Positions 9,807 through 18,390 are shown, numbered from the stretch's first letter. The stretch: DNA of 64,000 nucleotides from an uncultured Clostridia bacterium (GCA_910587735.1 CAJUNT010000007.1:1-64000), one strand, 5' to 3'. Translations and numbers: made by a program. The notes: generated by a model not told the origin, from the letters alone.

Positions 9807-9844
9807 GATAAATAAGTATTACATTTATTAAGGAGGATACCAGC

Positions 9845-10459
9845 ATGAATATAGATGAACGAATTCAAATGCTTATGAAGAATATGAAAAGACTTTCAAG
9901 TAAACACCCAGAATATAGTTGTGGCAAATTTCCACCAGAGTGGAACAAGCCACTAACAGAAAAAGAAGTTGCAGAATATGAAAAGAAAAATAATATTAAA
10001 TTACCTGAAGATTACAGAAAATTTATTACAACAGTAGCAAATGGTGGCACACAGCCATTTTATGGTTTATATAGTTTGAAAGAACAAAAGGGAATTACTG
10101 TAAATGAAAAATTTCATTATACAATAAAAAAGCCATTAAATATTTTAAGCCTTTCGGATGAAGAATATGATGCTGTATTTGAAACAGATGACAATACATT
10201 AGAAGCTGGATATTTATATTTATGCCATGAGGGATGTGGTATGTATAGTATATTGGTTGTAAATACAGATGATGAAGATACTTATGGAACTGTATGGTAT
10301 TATGATATTGCAAATGATGCTGGAATATTTCCTCTGGTCAATCCAATTAACAATAATACAATGAGTTTTTTGGATTGGATAGAGTATTATGTAGATAAAA
10401 CACTAGAATTAGATGATACTGATTTTTTTAGTTATGGGGAATTAGTTAAAATAGAATAA
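9845..10459 (+). CDS. SMI1/KNR4 (SUKH) family protein
   Basis: The 204-residue protein has the SUKH core: an N-terminal helix, PLTEKEVAEYEKKNNIKLPE followed by DYRKFI, then GG and a C-terminal acidic beta-rich half ending in a FLDWIEYYVDKTL helix. In bacteria this fold is widely used by immunity proteins that neutralise polymorphic toxins, but it also occurs in proteins of other function. No toxin gene is next to it, so an immunity role cannot be assigned. AAGGAGGA lies just upstream of the ATG at 9845, and it has its own promoter. It opens the accessory stretch that continues with a broken resistance gene and a mobile element. Confidence 0.8.
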   Translation: MNIDERIQMLMKNMKRLSSKHPEYSCGKFPPEWNKPLTEKEVAEYEKKNNIKLPEDYRKFITTVANGGTQPFYGLYSLKEQKGITVNEKFHYTIKKPLNILSLSDEEYDAVFETDDNTLEAGYLYLCHEGCGMYSILVVNTDDEDTYGTVWYYDIANDAGIFPLVNPINNNTMSFLDWIEYYVDKTLELDDTDFFSYGELVKIE

Positions 10460-10498
10460 TTATAATAATGTAGTGTGAATGTACAATAATATATATAA

Positions 10499-10590
10499 TT
10501 GACATAATAGAATTATAGTAGTATAATAGACAGCAAAGTAAAGAGGTGATTTCTGTGAAGATTTGTATTGTATTATCTGGAATAGTTTAA
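10499..10590 (+). promoter_or_regulatory. Consensus promoter plus 11-codon leader mini-ORF
   Basis: TTGACA (10499-10504), a 17-bp spacer and TATAAT (10522-10527) form a perfect sigma-A promoter. Downstream, an AAGAGGTGAT ribosome site precedes a GTG at 10555 that opens the mini-ORF VKICIVLSGIV, ending in TAA at 10588-10590. It sits 29 bases before the start of the Vat-like remnant. Leader peptides of this size often control antibiotic-resistance genes by ribosome stalling. That role is inferred; the promoter is seen directly. Confidence 0.55.
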
Positions 10591-10619
10591 AAGTATAAAT
10601 TAATTTAGGAGAATTTTAT

Positions 10620-10700
10620 ATGGATATTCCAGAAAAACAAATTTATCCCCACACAGGAGATAAGCAAACAATATATTTAAAGAGTGTTATTACAAGCTAA
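10620..10700 (+). pseudogene. Truncated Vat-type (CatB-related) O-acetyltransferase remnant
   Basis: AGGAGA at 10607-10612 and an ATG at 10620 open a 26-codon frame, MDIPEKQIYPHTGDKQTIYL then KSVITS. This closely resembles the N-terminus of Vat/CatB-like hexapeptide-repeat acetyltransferases, which acetylate streptogramin A or chloramphenicol-like drugs. The frame stops just before the hexapeptide repeats would start, and the left end of an IS200/IS605-type element follows at once. The remaining 180 or so codons are not found on the far side of the element, so this is a deletion as well as a possible insertion. The assignment rests on recognition of a short segment. Confidence 0.6.
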
Positions 10701-10703
10701 ATG

Positions 10704-10963
10704 CGAAAAGCCCACTCATTTAGGGGTGGTATGAAAGCATTTTTTTATTGATATATGTTAATGTTGCTTTTATGAACAAGAAATGGTATAATGAAACCAT
10801 AAAAATAAAAGGTTTTGATACGAGCCTCATACTATCGCTAATGGATACAAAGGTATCTTTGATAGTGAAAGTCTTAATGAAATAGATTAGTTTTATATGC
10901 TTTCGAGTATATTTAGAAGTTTATGTAATTAAGAACCCCATGTCTTTAGGCATGGGAGTGTCA
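10704..10963 (+). mobile_element. Internally deleted IS200/IS605-type element (PATE/MITE-like)
   Basis: About 260 bp are bounded by two sub-terminal palindromes typical of IS605/IS1341 ends. The left one is CCCACTCATTTAGGGGTGG (10711-10729). The right one has stem CCCATG/CATGGG (10937-10942 with 10951-10956) and loop TCTTTAGG. No open frame for the Y1 transposase TnpA or for TnpB remains between them. The inner sequence keeps a promoter and a structured 3' segment. Exact cleavage sites cannot be fixed because the empty site is unknown. There are no terminal inverted repeats or target duplication, as expected for this single-strand transposon family. Confidence 0.7.
10799..10963 (+). ncRNA. 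Candidate orphan omegaRNA-like transcript from the TnpB-less element
   Basis: A promoter with TTGCTT (10764-10769), a 17-bp spacer and TATAAT (10787-10792) points into a non-coding, structured stretch. It contains nested stems ACTATC/GATAGT (10831-10836 with 10861-10866) enclosing GATAC/GTATC (10844-10848 with 10853-10857), and a six-pair hairpin with a UUCG tetraloop (10896-10911). It ends in the right-end hairpin. In intact IS605/IS1341 elements this 3' part is the TnpB guide RNA scaffold, and the guide is the flanking DNA immediately beyond the right end (here from about 10964). The structure is seen; expression and function are inferred. Confidence 0.45.
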
Positions 10964-11017
10964 GTAAAATAAATAAAAAATACTGATTTGTATAAAGTAA
11001 TGTGAGGAGTAATAGCA

Positions 11018-12577
11018 ATGAGGAAAATATGGATATTGATAATATGTTGTATTATAATTTGTATGAATTTTAGTACAGTATGGGGAATATCAATACAACA
11101 AGATATAGAATATCAAAATATCATACAAGAGTTAGAGAAAACACCAGATTTATATGCTGGCTATTATATGGATAATGGTATTTTACATATTGTTCCTTTA
11201 AACAATGAGAAAAGTATAAATAGTATGACAGATTTAAAAGAAAATGCAAATATTGATATTATTATAGATGATGCAAAGGTATATTCTTTGGAAGAATTAA
11301 ATACTGCATTTGAAATATTGAGAGAAAATAGAGACAATTTGGGTATTACTGGATATGCTATAGATACCATTCATAATGGTATGAGAATAATAGCAAAAGA
11401 ATGGAATGATGAAAAAAAGGCAAATATTCAGCAATTAATTGATGTAAAAAATATTCAGTATGTAACAGATGTGACAAATGTGACAAATAATACAAAAAAA
11501 CAAATTGTATTAAAATTGGATACGCAACAAATAGAAGTAAACAATAAAAAAATAGAATATACTGGAGAACCATTTTTTGATAATGGTGAAGGTGTAATAT
11601 ACTGTCATATAAGAAGTATACCACAAATATTACAACAGCAAGACTTGGTATTGTTATGGGACGAAAAAACAAAATCTGCATTTCTTAAATATAAGCAAAG
11701 TGATACGAATGTGATACAGTTTATACAACAGAAAAATCAAATGATAATTGATAATGATATGATATTAGAAAATGAAATATTGCAAAAAAATAATCAAATG
11801 TATATTTCTGTTGACTTATTATCAGATATATTTTATGTAGATATTCAAGTTATATCAGATTATGATAATATAGATAATGTTTTAGCTGATAAAGATGAGC
11901 ATACTTATAGAAAATTAGGATATTTGAGAAATGATTTTGAAACAGTAGCAAAATATATTCAGCAGAATATAGATGCGGATTTTACAAGCGATAAATTTTC
12001 ACATGAAAATTGGCAAACAACAAAAACAAATGTAGAAAGATTTCGCACAAATTATTTGCTAGGGGAGTTTGAAACAGATTTTTCTTATCATATTACATCA
12101 ATGAATGGTCAAGTAATTGAGATACGCAGAAAGGGAAATCCTCTTTATCATTTTGATGGGGAAATACCAAAAAAGCAGAGTGTAGATGCAGTGATAAATG
12201 CGATACAAAAACAAAACAGTAGAAAAGATGGTTTTTTAAAACAAGAAGTATTTAAAAAATATGATTCAGCAAAAAATAACTTTTATTTGAATGTATATTG
12301 TTATGAAAAACAAAAAGACTTTGCCACAAGAGGAATATATTATTTTATAATGGAAGAAATGCCATATTCTTTTCAACAAAGTAATATAGATATAATTGAA
12401 AATTATATTAGAAAAAATATTGATGAACAATTCGATTTCAAACAATATCAATCTAATATAATAAACACTGAAAATAATGATACAATCATTTCTTTAAAAG
12501 ATGATACTTTAACAAAAAAAGAATATCATATTATAGTTGAAAATAATAAAGTAATTGGTATTTATGTAATATTGTAA
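11018..12577 (+). CDS. Secreted protein of unknown function
   Basis: I do not recognise this 519-residue protein as a named family. A clear signal peptide opens it (RKIWILIICCIIICMNF, cleavage probably after VWG near residue 24). The body is rich in Lys, Asn, Ile and Gln. Around residues 245-285 the pattern NNQMYISVDLLSDIFYVDI resembles the strand-helix-strand of copper-amine-oxidase N-terminal-like domains that occur in many clostridial exported proteins. GTGAGGAG lies just upstream of the ATG at 11018. It stands alone, ending before a strong terminator that also faces the opposite-strand gene. An envelope-associated role is a guess. Confidence 0.7.
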   Translation: MRKIWILIICCIIICMNFSTVWGISIQQDIEYQNIIQELEKTPDLYAGYYMDNGILHIVPLNNEKSINSMTDLKENANIDIIIDDAKVYSLEELNTAFEILRENRDNLGITGYAIDTIHNGMRIIAKEWNDEKKANIQQLIDVKNIQYVTDVTNVTNNTKKQIVLKLDTQQIEVNNKKIEYTGEPFFDNGEGVIYCHIRSIPQILQQQDLVLLWDEKTKSAFLKYKQSDTNVIQFIQQKNQMIIDNDMILENEILQKNNQMYISVDLLSDIFYVDIQVISDYDNIDNVLADKDEHTYRKLGYLRNDFETVAKYIQQNIDADFTSDKFSHENWQTTKTNVERFRTNYLLGEFETDFSYHITSMNGQVIEIRRKGNPLYHFDGEIPKKQSVDAVINAIQKQNSRKDGFLKQEVFKKYDSAKNNFYLNVYCYEKQKDFATRGIYYFIMEEMPYSFQQSNIDIIENYIRKNIDEQFDFKQYQSNIINTENNDTIISLKDDTLTKKEYHIIVENNKVIGIYVIL

Positions 12578-12600
12578 AAAAATAATAATATATTTTAATG

Positions 12601-12646
12601 CAGAAATAATATTTCATTAATTAAGAAATATTATTTCTGTTTTTTT
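12601..12646 (+). terminator. Strong terminator with 15-bp perfect stem
   Basis: Arms 12601-12615 and 12625-12639 are perfectly complementary with a 9-nt loop, followed by seven T. It separates two convergent genes. Confidence 0.9.
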
Positions 12647-12655
12647 ATATAATGA

Positions 12656-13189
12656 TTATATTTCATTTTCTGTTTCATCATAAAAGTGATATGTTATATG
12701 AAATTCATTTTCTGTTTTGCCATTATTGATGAAAATCATACTAGGAATATTATCAACAATAAATTTTTGTGGAGGTTCATTATTTTTTTGTCTATAAAAA
12801 TATTTTAAGTGTGTATTAAAGTTTGTCAATATATCATAATCATGATGATTATTATAAATATCATAATAACTAAAAGAGAATAAATTGATTGCCTTATTGC
12901 CAATGTTACGATATGTTATAGTGTGAAATTCATAATGCTGTTTTTGCTTTTGAAAAGTAATTATCCCTACTTTATTATGATTATAAAATCCTGCAATTTT
13001 ATAATTATCTATAGTAATTATATCAATGATTTGTATTTCATTTTTTGGTAAATCATCGTAAAATACATGAATAGTATTTTTGATATTTTCTAATGTATCA
13101 CCATTATAATGATTTTTGATAAATAGGCAATATACTGTCATTACAATAAAAAATAATATAGCAAATAAAAAACAATGTAATTTTTTCAT
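12656..13189 (-). CDS. Membrane-anchored or secreted protein of unknown function
   Basis: The 177-residue product starts with MKKLHCFLFAILFFIVMTVY, a single N-terminal hydrophobic segment without an obvious cleavage site, so it is probably an anchored extracytoplasmic protein. The remainder is soluble, Asn/Tyr/His-rich and beta-strand-like, with no motif I can name. A weak AGGG ribosome site lies upstream on the minus strand. It is convergent with the unknown secreted protein gene at 11018 and forms no operon. Base composition is even more AT-rich than in the neighbouring metabolic genes, which suits an accessory gene. Confidence 0.6.
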   Translation of the reverse strand: MKKLHCFLFAILFFIVMTVYCLFIKNHYNGDTLENIKNTIHVFYDDLPKNEIQIIDIITIDNYKIAGFYNHNKVGIITFQKQKQHYEFHTITYRNIGNKAINLFSFSYYDIYNNHHDYDILTNFNTHLKYFYRQKNNEPPQKFIVDNIPSMIFINNGKTENEFHITYHFYDETENEI

Positions 13190-13467
13190 ATATTTTCCCT
13201 CAAATAAATGATATAAAATATTTTTAATATAATACTGATTTATAGTGTATTTATAATAATATTATAATGTGATAGTAATAAAGTCAATTTATTTTTGATT
13301 GTATAAATATTATAATAAGTTGCTAAAAGGTATATGGAAAATAATAACATATTGGTATAAAATGAAGTATAATTTGTACTGCTATTATATTTATTCAGAT
13401 AATATGTATAAAAATAGTTTGTTTTAAATAGAAAAAAACAAAAAAATGGTTTTTTTTCATATTTTTA

Positions 13468-13496
13468 TTGCACAATATGAATAAATTATGTATAAT
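13468..13496 (+). promoter_or_regulatory. sigma-A promoter of the arg operon
   Basis: TTGCAC (13468-13473), a 17-bp spacer and a perfect TATAAT (13491-13496) lie 28 bp before the argC start. The rest of 13190-13467 is very AT-rich and shows nothing else that I can support. Confidence 0.8.
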
Positions 13497-13524
13497 TATA
13501 ACACTAGAGAACGGAGGAATGATT

Positions 13525-14568
13525 ATGATAAAAGCAGGTGTAATTGGTGCAACAGGATATGCAGGAAATGAATTAGTGAGATTATTGATGCAACATACAG
13601 AAGTAGAACTGAAAACAGTTACTTCTCAAAGATATATTGGAAAAGAATTTAGTGAAGTATATCAAAATTATAATGAAATCAATACATTAATTTGTCAAGA
13701 AGAAGATATTGAAAAAATTGCTGAGGAATGTGATGTTGTATTTTTAGCTTTGCCTCATGGTGTTGCTGCAAAAAAAGTAACAAAAGAAATATTAGAAAAA
13801 ACAGTTATTATTGATTTTGGTGCAGATTTTAGACTACAAAATGTGAATGATTATGAAAAATGGTATGGCTTGTCTCATGAAGGAAAACAATTATTAAAAC
13901 AAGCAGTATATGGTTTATGTGAAATAAATAGAGAAAAAATCAAAAATGCAAAATTAATTGCTAATCCAGGTTGTTATACTACTTGTAGTATATTGTCATT
14001 AATACCTCTTTTAGCAGAAAATTTAATTGATAAAAATAGTATAATTATAGATGCAAAATCTGGTGTAAGTGGTGCAGGTAGGGGACTTGTTACAGAAAGT
14101 TTGTATTGTGAGGCAAATGAAAATATGAAGGCTTATAAAGTAGCTTCTCATAGACATACACCAGAAATTGAAGAACAATTATCTTATATTGCAGGAGAAA
14201 AAATTACACTTTCTTTCACACCACATTTGACACCTATGAATAGAGGAATATTGGCAACTTGCTATGCGAGTTTGAAACAGGGCATTACAAAACAAGAAGT
14301 TAGAAAGGCATATGAAAAATGGTATGCAAAAGAATATTTTGTAAGACTAACAAAAGAAGGCGTTTTCCCAGAAACAAAATGGGTGAAAGGTTCTAATTTT
14401 ATAGATATTGGTTTTACAGTAGATGAGAGAACAAATAGAATTATTGTAATGGGGGCAATAGATAATTTGGTAAAAGGAGCAGCAGGACAGGCAGTACAAA
14501 ATATGAATATTGTTTTTGGCTTGAAAGAAGATACAGGACTTTGTCAAGTGCCTATTTTTCCAGCATAA
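13525..14568 (+). CDS. argC: N-acetyl-gamma-glutamyl-phosphate reductase (ArgC)
   Basis: ArgC reduces N-acetylglutamyl phosphate with NADPH to the semialdehyde, the third step of arginine biosynthesis. The 347-residue product has the dinucleotide-binding GVIGATGYAG at its start and the catalytic cysteine C150 in NPGCYTT; HRHTPEIEEQL is the usual conserved histidine segment. The ATG at 13525 follows CGGAGG by seven bases. An in-frame ATG two codons earlier is too close to that site, and starts further upstream overlap the promoter. It leads the arginine operon, with argJ 33 bp downstream. Confidence 0.96.
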   Translation: MIKAGVIGATGYAGNELVRLLMQHTEVELKTVTSQRYIGKEFSEVYQNYNEINTLICQEEDIEKIAEECDVVFLALPHGVAAKKVTKEILEKTVIIDFGADFRLQNVNDYEKWYGLSHEGKQLLKQAVYGLCEINREKIKNAKLIANPGCYTTCSILSLIPLLAENLIDKNSIIIDAKSGVSGAGRGLVTESLYCEANENMKAYKVASHRHTPEIEEQLSYIAGEKITLSFTPHLTPMNRGILATCYASLKQGITKQEVRKAYEKWYAKEYFVRLTKEGVFPETKWVKGSNFIDIGFTVDERTNRIIVMGAIDNLVKGAAGQAVQNMNIVFGLKEDTGLCQVPIFPA

Positions 14569-14601
14569 GTATTTTTAAAAATAAACAAAAGGAGGAGCAT
14601 T

Positions 14602-15828
14602 ATGAGGATTATTGATGGAGGCATTACAGCAGCAAAAGGCTTTTTTGCCACAGGTGCACATATTGGCATTAAAAAAATTAAAAAAGATTTATCTCTTTTG
14701 TATAGTGAAAAATCAGCTGTTGTTGCTGGTATGTTTACACAAAATATTGTAAAAGCTGCTCCTGTGGTAAGAAATGAAAAAATTGTGAAAAGCGGAAAAA
14801 AGGTAAAAGGACTAGTTACCATTAGTGGCAATGCAAATGCTTGTACAGGAAAACAAGGAATATTGGATAATCAAAAAATGGCTGATATTTATGCAGAAAT
14901 GCTTCAAGTCAATTCAGATGAAGTTTTAACAGCAGCAACAGGCATTATAGGAAAAGAAATGCCTATGGATATTATTGAAAATGGTATTAGAAAAATATCT
15001 CCACAATTAAAAGAAGATAGGCAAAGTGCTAAAGATGCTGCAGGAGGTATTATTACAACAGATACTTTTTTAAAAGAGGTTGCTGTGGAATTAGAATTAG
15101 GAGGGAAAACCGTTACAATAGGTGCTATGGCAAAAGGTAGTGGCATGATTCACCCTAATATGGCAACAGTATTGGCATTTTTAGCAACAGATGCTGTAAT
15201 TTCTCAAGAATTACTTCAAAAAGCACTTCATGATGCAGTTGAAATTACTTATAACATGATATCCGTAGATGGTGCTGTTAGCACAAATGATATGGTATTA
15301 TTTTTTGCGAATGGTGCTGCGGAAAATGAACCTTTTACAGAAGATAGCGAAGATTATAAAAAACTAAAAGATGCTGTATTATATATTAACCAAAAATTAG
15401 CAATACAAGTAATACATGATGGAGAGGGAGCAAGTAAATTAATTGTTGCGGCTGTTACAGGAGCAAAAACAAAACAAGATGCACGAAAATTAGCAAAGGC
15501 AGTAATTAATGATAATTTGGTAAAAACAGCTATGTATGGTGAAGATGCAAATTGGGGTCGTATATTGGCAGCAATGGGCGGTTCTGGAGGTTTTTTTGAA
15601 CCTGAAACAGTAGAAATTGCATTTCAAAATGAAAAGGGATATTTACTTCTTATGGAAAATGGACAACCTATTCGATTTGATGAAAGCAAAGCACTTGAAA
15701 TATTAGCAGAAAGAGATATTATTATACATATTTCTTTGCATAATGGTACAGACGAGGCAATCGCTTGGGGTTGCGACTTGGGACATGAGTATATTAGAAT
15801 TAATGGTGAATATCGTTTAAGAACATAA
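14602..15828 (+). CDS. argJ: Glutamate N-acetyltransferase/amino-acid acetyltransferase (ArgJ), copy 1
   Basis: ArgJ transfers the acetyl group from N-acetylornithine to glutamate, recycling it, and bifunctional forms also use acetyl-CoA. The 408-residue proenzyme carries the self-cleavage site KGSGMIHPNMATV with the nucleophile Thr189, so it should split into alpha and beta chains. The C-terminal TAMYGEDANWGR and the terminal AWGCDLGHEYIRINGEYRT-like segment are family features. AGGAGG lies seven bases before the ATG. Its stop overlaps the start of the next gene (TAATG). A second full argJ lies 445 bp further on; this copy is the more divergent in the alpha-chain surface regions. Confidence 0.95.
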   Translation: MRIIDGGITAAKGFFATGAHIGIKKIKKDLSLLYSEKSAVVAGMFTQNIVKAAPVVRNEKIVKSGKKVKGLVTISGNANACTGKQGILDNQKMADIYAEMLQVNSDEVLTAATGIIGKEMPMDIIENGIRKISPQLKEDRQSAKDAAGGIITTDTFLKEVAVELELGGKTVTIGAMAKGSGMIHPNMATVLAFLATDAVISQELLQKALHDAVEITYNMISVDGAVSTNDMVLFFANGAAENEPFTEDSEDYKKLKDAVLYINQKLAIQVIHDGEGASKLIVAAVTGAKTKQDARKLAKAVINDNLVKTAMYGEDANWGRILAAMGGSGGFFEPETVEIAFQNEKGYLLLMENGQPIRFDESKALEILAERDIIIHISLHNGTDEAIAWGCDLGHEYIRINGEYRLRT

Positions 15829-16250
15829 TGATAAATGTAATGCTAAGGTGTTGTAAAGTGCAAAAACAATATACAAACTACATTAAAATATTTTTATGTG
15901 TTGATTTTTTATTTAATATAATAATACTTGTTTGTATAGCATTTATAATATATGAAACAAATAAGTATATGTATTTTGGAGGATTTGGCTCTCTTTTTAT
16001 GTTGATTTTGCTGATACCTTATTTTGTAATATTATTCAGCAATATATTATTGTTATTATTAGCAATAAAATTCAAAAAAAGAGTAACTATAATTATTGTT
16101 TTAGTTTTGCAAATGATTTGTTCTTTATTATGGATATTGATAATGCACTTATTTCAGTCAGCTATTTCATGTCTTGAATTTATGATGATATTACAAATAA
16201 TTACAACAATAACGATATTGTTATTGTTATGGGAAAATCGTGGTATTTAA
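15828..16250 (+). CDS. Small integral membrane protein between the argJ copies
   Basis: I do not recognise this family. The 140-residue product is almost entirely hydrophobic, with four predicted membrane-spanning helices (about 20-42, 50-80, 86-108 and 112-136) joined by short loops. The first loop has a lysine/tyrosine cluster and the third carries KFKKR. It starts at an ATG overlapping the argJ stop codon (TAATG), which suggests translational coupling and so real expression, although no independent ribosome site is obvious. Its end overlaps the leader of the second argJ. A transport or regulatory role linked to arginine is only contextual. Confidence 0.55.
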   Translation: MINVMLRCCKVQKQYTNYIKIFLCVDFLFNIIILVCIAFIIYETNKYMYFGGFGSLFMLILLIPYFVILFSNILLLLLAIKFKKRVTIIIVLVLQMICSLLWILIMHLFQSAISCLEFMMILQIITTITILLLLWENRGI

Positions 16251-16273
16251 AAAATAATAGGGAGGAAACAAAA

Positions 16274-17494
16274 GTGAATGAAATAAAAGGCGGTGTAATA
16301 GCACCAAAAGGATACAAAGCAACAGGAGGAGCTGTAGGTATCAAACAAGGTATAAAAGATATGGCGATATTAGTTAGTGATGTGCCAGCAACAGCAGTAG
16401 GAGCTTTTACAACAAATGTAGTAAAAGCAACATCTGTATTACGAAATATGGATATTATGAAACAAAAACAAAATATAAAAGGAATTGTGATAAATAGTGG
16501 TAATGCAAATGCTTGTACAGGAGTAGAAGGAGAAAAAGCAAACCAACAAATGGCGGAAACATTAGCAGAATGTTTAAATGTACCATCAGAACAGATATTA
16601 ACAGCATCTACTGGTGTAATTGGTGCAACATTTCCTATTGAAAAAGTAAAAAATGGTATTCATATGCTTTTTCCTAATATTGGAGATACGTTAGAACATG
16701 GACATATGGCAGCAGAAAGTATTATGACAACAGATACTTATTCTAAAGAGGTAGCAGTAGAGTTAAAAATAGGAGGAAAAAATGTTACAATAGGTGGTAT
16801 GGCAAAGGGTAGTGGCATGATTCACCCTAATATGGCGACAATGCTTAGTTTTATTACAAGCGATGTTAATATAAAAAGAGAATTACTTGATGATATATTG
16901 CAGGAAAGTATACAAACAACTTATAATATGGTTTCCGTAGATGGTGATACAAGTACAAATGATACGATAGTTGTACTTGCCAATGGTATGGCTGGAAATA
17001 CTGAAATTACAGAAAAAAATGCCGACTATGAAGCATTTAAAAAAGCATTGCATTTTATTAATACAAAATTAGCAAAAGATTTGGTGAGAGATGGAGAAGG
17101 TGCTACAAAATTTATAGAAGTAAATGTGACAGGAGCAAAAACAATACAAGATGCAAAAATGATAGCAAAATCTGTTATTACATCTAATTTAGTAAAAACA
17201 GCTATGTATGGAGAAGATGCTAATTGGGGACGTGTACTTTGTGCTATGGGTTATTCTGGTATAAAATTTGATACTACAAAAGTAGATATTATATATCATA
17301 GTGCAAAGGGAAGTATTGATTTAATGATACAAGGTAGTCCTATTGTTTTTGATGAGGAAAAAGCAACGGAAATTTTGCACGAAAAAGAAATTATAGTAGA
17401 AATTAAAATACAAGAAGGTACAGAGAAAGCAACTGCTTGGGGTTGTGATTTAAGCCATGAATATGTAAGTATTAATGGAGATTATCGTTCTTAA
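16274..17494 (+). CDS. argJ: Glutamate N-acetyltransferase/amino-acid acetyltransferase (ArgJ), copy 2
   Basis: This is a second complete ArgJ of 406 residues. The self-cleavage site KGSGMIHPNMATM has its nucleophile at Thr189, the same number as in copy 1, and TAMYGEDANWGR and AWGCDLSHEYVSINGDYRS are intact. The GTG start at 16274 was chosen because GGAGG lies eight bases upstream and the protein then begins with the family-typical NEIKGGVIAPKGYKATGG. The open frame upstream overlaps the membrane-protein gene and lacks a ribosome site. Similarity between the copies extends over the whole length, so a gene duplication or acquisition of a paralogue is likely. One copy may favour the acetyl-CoA-dependent first step. 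Confidence 0.94.
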   Translation: MNEIKGGVIAPKGYKATGGAVGIKQGIKDMAILVSDVPATAVGAFTTNVVKATSVLRNMDIMKQKQNIKGIVINSGNANACTGVEGEKANQQMAETLAECLNVPSEQILTASTGVIGATFPIEKVKNGIHMLFPNIGDTLEHGHMAAESIMTTDTYSKEVAVELKIGGKNVTIGGMAKGSGMIHPNMATMLSFITSDVNIKRELLDDILQESIQTTYNMVSVDGDTSTNDTIVVLANGMAGNTEITEKNADYEAFKKALHFINTKLAKDLVRDGEGATKFIEVNVTGAKTIQDAKMIAKSVITSNLVKTAMYGEDANWGRVLCAMGYSGIKFDTTKVDIIYHSAKGSIDLMIQGSPIVFDEEKATEILHEKEIIVEIKIQEGTEKATAWGCDLSHEYVSINGDYRS

Positions 17495-17544
17495 TTTAAT
17501 AGAAATGAAGAAAGCAATATTGACTATGAGATGAGGTGACAACA

Positions 17545-18366
17545 TTGAAATTAAAAATTGTTGGCAGTGGTGGTATGTCAATTATTCCAAGTTCATTTTG
17601 CAAGTGTAAAATATGTGAAGAAGCTAGAGAAAAAGGCGGAAGATATGAACGATTGGGACCAAGCCTATACATTGATGATATAAAAATGTTAATAGATACT
17701 CCAGAAGATATTGCAGTGGCATGTAATAGACAAAAAATATCAGAGGTAAATCATATTTCTATTTCACATAGTGACCCTGACCATGTAAAGGGAATTAGAA
17801 TTGTAGAAAAAATAGGATACGATTTTATCAAAGAGAAAAGTATGCCTATTCATTTTTATGCTCTTCCAGAAGTAATAAAAGATATTAACAATATGAATTG
17901 TGATTGTCTAAAATATTATAGTGATGTACTTGGCTGTATTTCTATCAATGAAACATCACATATGAGTATAGATAATATTGATATTGATATGATTAATAAT
18001 AATACGAATAGAAATATTACATTTTATGTAATAAGGCAAAATGAAAAAAAAGTGATATATGCTTGCTGTAATCCTAAGCCATTTCAACATAATGAAGCAT
18101 ATTTTGATGCAGATGTTTTTATTATTAGTTTAGTTTCAGATAATGGCATATTAAATGATGGAACAAAGCTGGAATATGCACCATTTAAAGATGAGATATT
18201 TACATTAAATGAAATTATAGAAATGAAAAATTATTATAGAATAAAAAAAGTTGTTGTAACACATATTGATGAAATATGGGGAAAATCATATGGATATTAT
18301 AAAGAATTAGAAAAGAAATTAGATAATATTTTATTTGCATATGATGGTATGGATATTATAGTGTAA
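17545..18366 (+). CDS. Metallo-beta-lactamase-fold hydrolase, PhnP-like
   Basis: The 273-residue product opens with a PhnP-like start, LKIVGSGGMSIIPSSFCKCK, containing a CxCxxC cluster that may bind a structural zinc. The metal motif reads SHSDPDHVKGI, an HxDxDH version of the HxHxDH signature, and a late THIDEIWG may supply another ligand. Such proteins hydrolyse phosphodiesters or related small molecules, and the substrate here is unknown. The TTG at 17545 follows GAGGTGA by four bases and was preferred to a GTG at 17536 that lies within that site. It sits 50 bp after argJ and 24 bp before argB, so it is probably co-transcribed with the arginine genes. Confidence 0.75.
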   Translation: MKLKIVGSGGMSIIPSSFCKCKICEEAREKGGRYERLGPSLYIDDIKMLIDTPEDIAVACNRQKISEVNHISISHSDPDHVKGIRIVEKIGYDFIKEKSMPIHFYALPEVIKDINNMNCDCLKYYSDVLGCISINETSHMSIDNIDIDMINNNTNRNITFYVIRQNEKKVIYACCNPKPFQHNEAYFDADVFIISLVSDNGILNDGTKLEYAPFKDEIFTLNEIIEMKNYYRIKKVVVTHIDEIWGKSYGYYKELEKKLDNILFAYDGMDIIV

Positions 18367-18390
18367 TAAATATAGAAAGGACAAAGTAAT

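Noticed and set aside
13474..13500. ArgR-box-like sequence in the arg promoter
   Set aside because: One half-site resembles TGAATAAA but the second half does not fit, so no operator is claimed.
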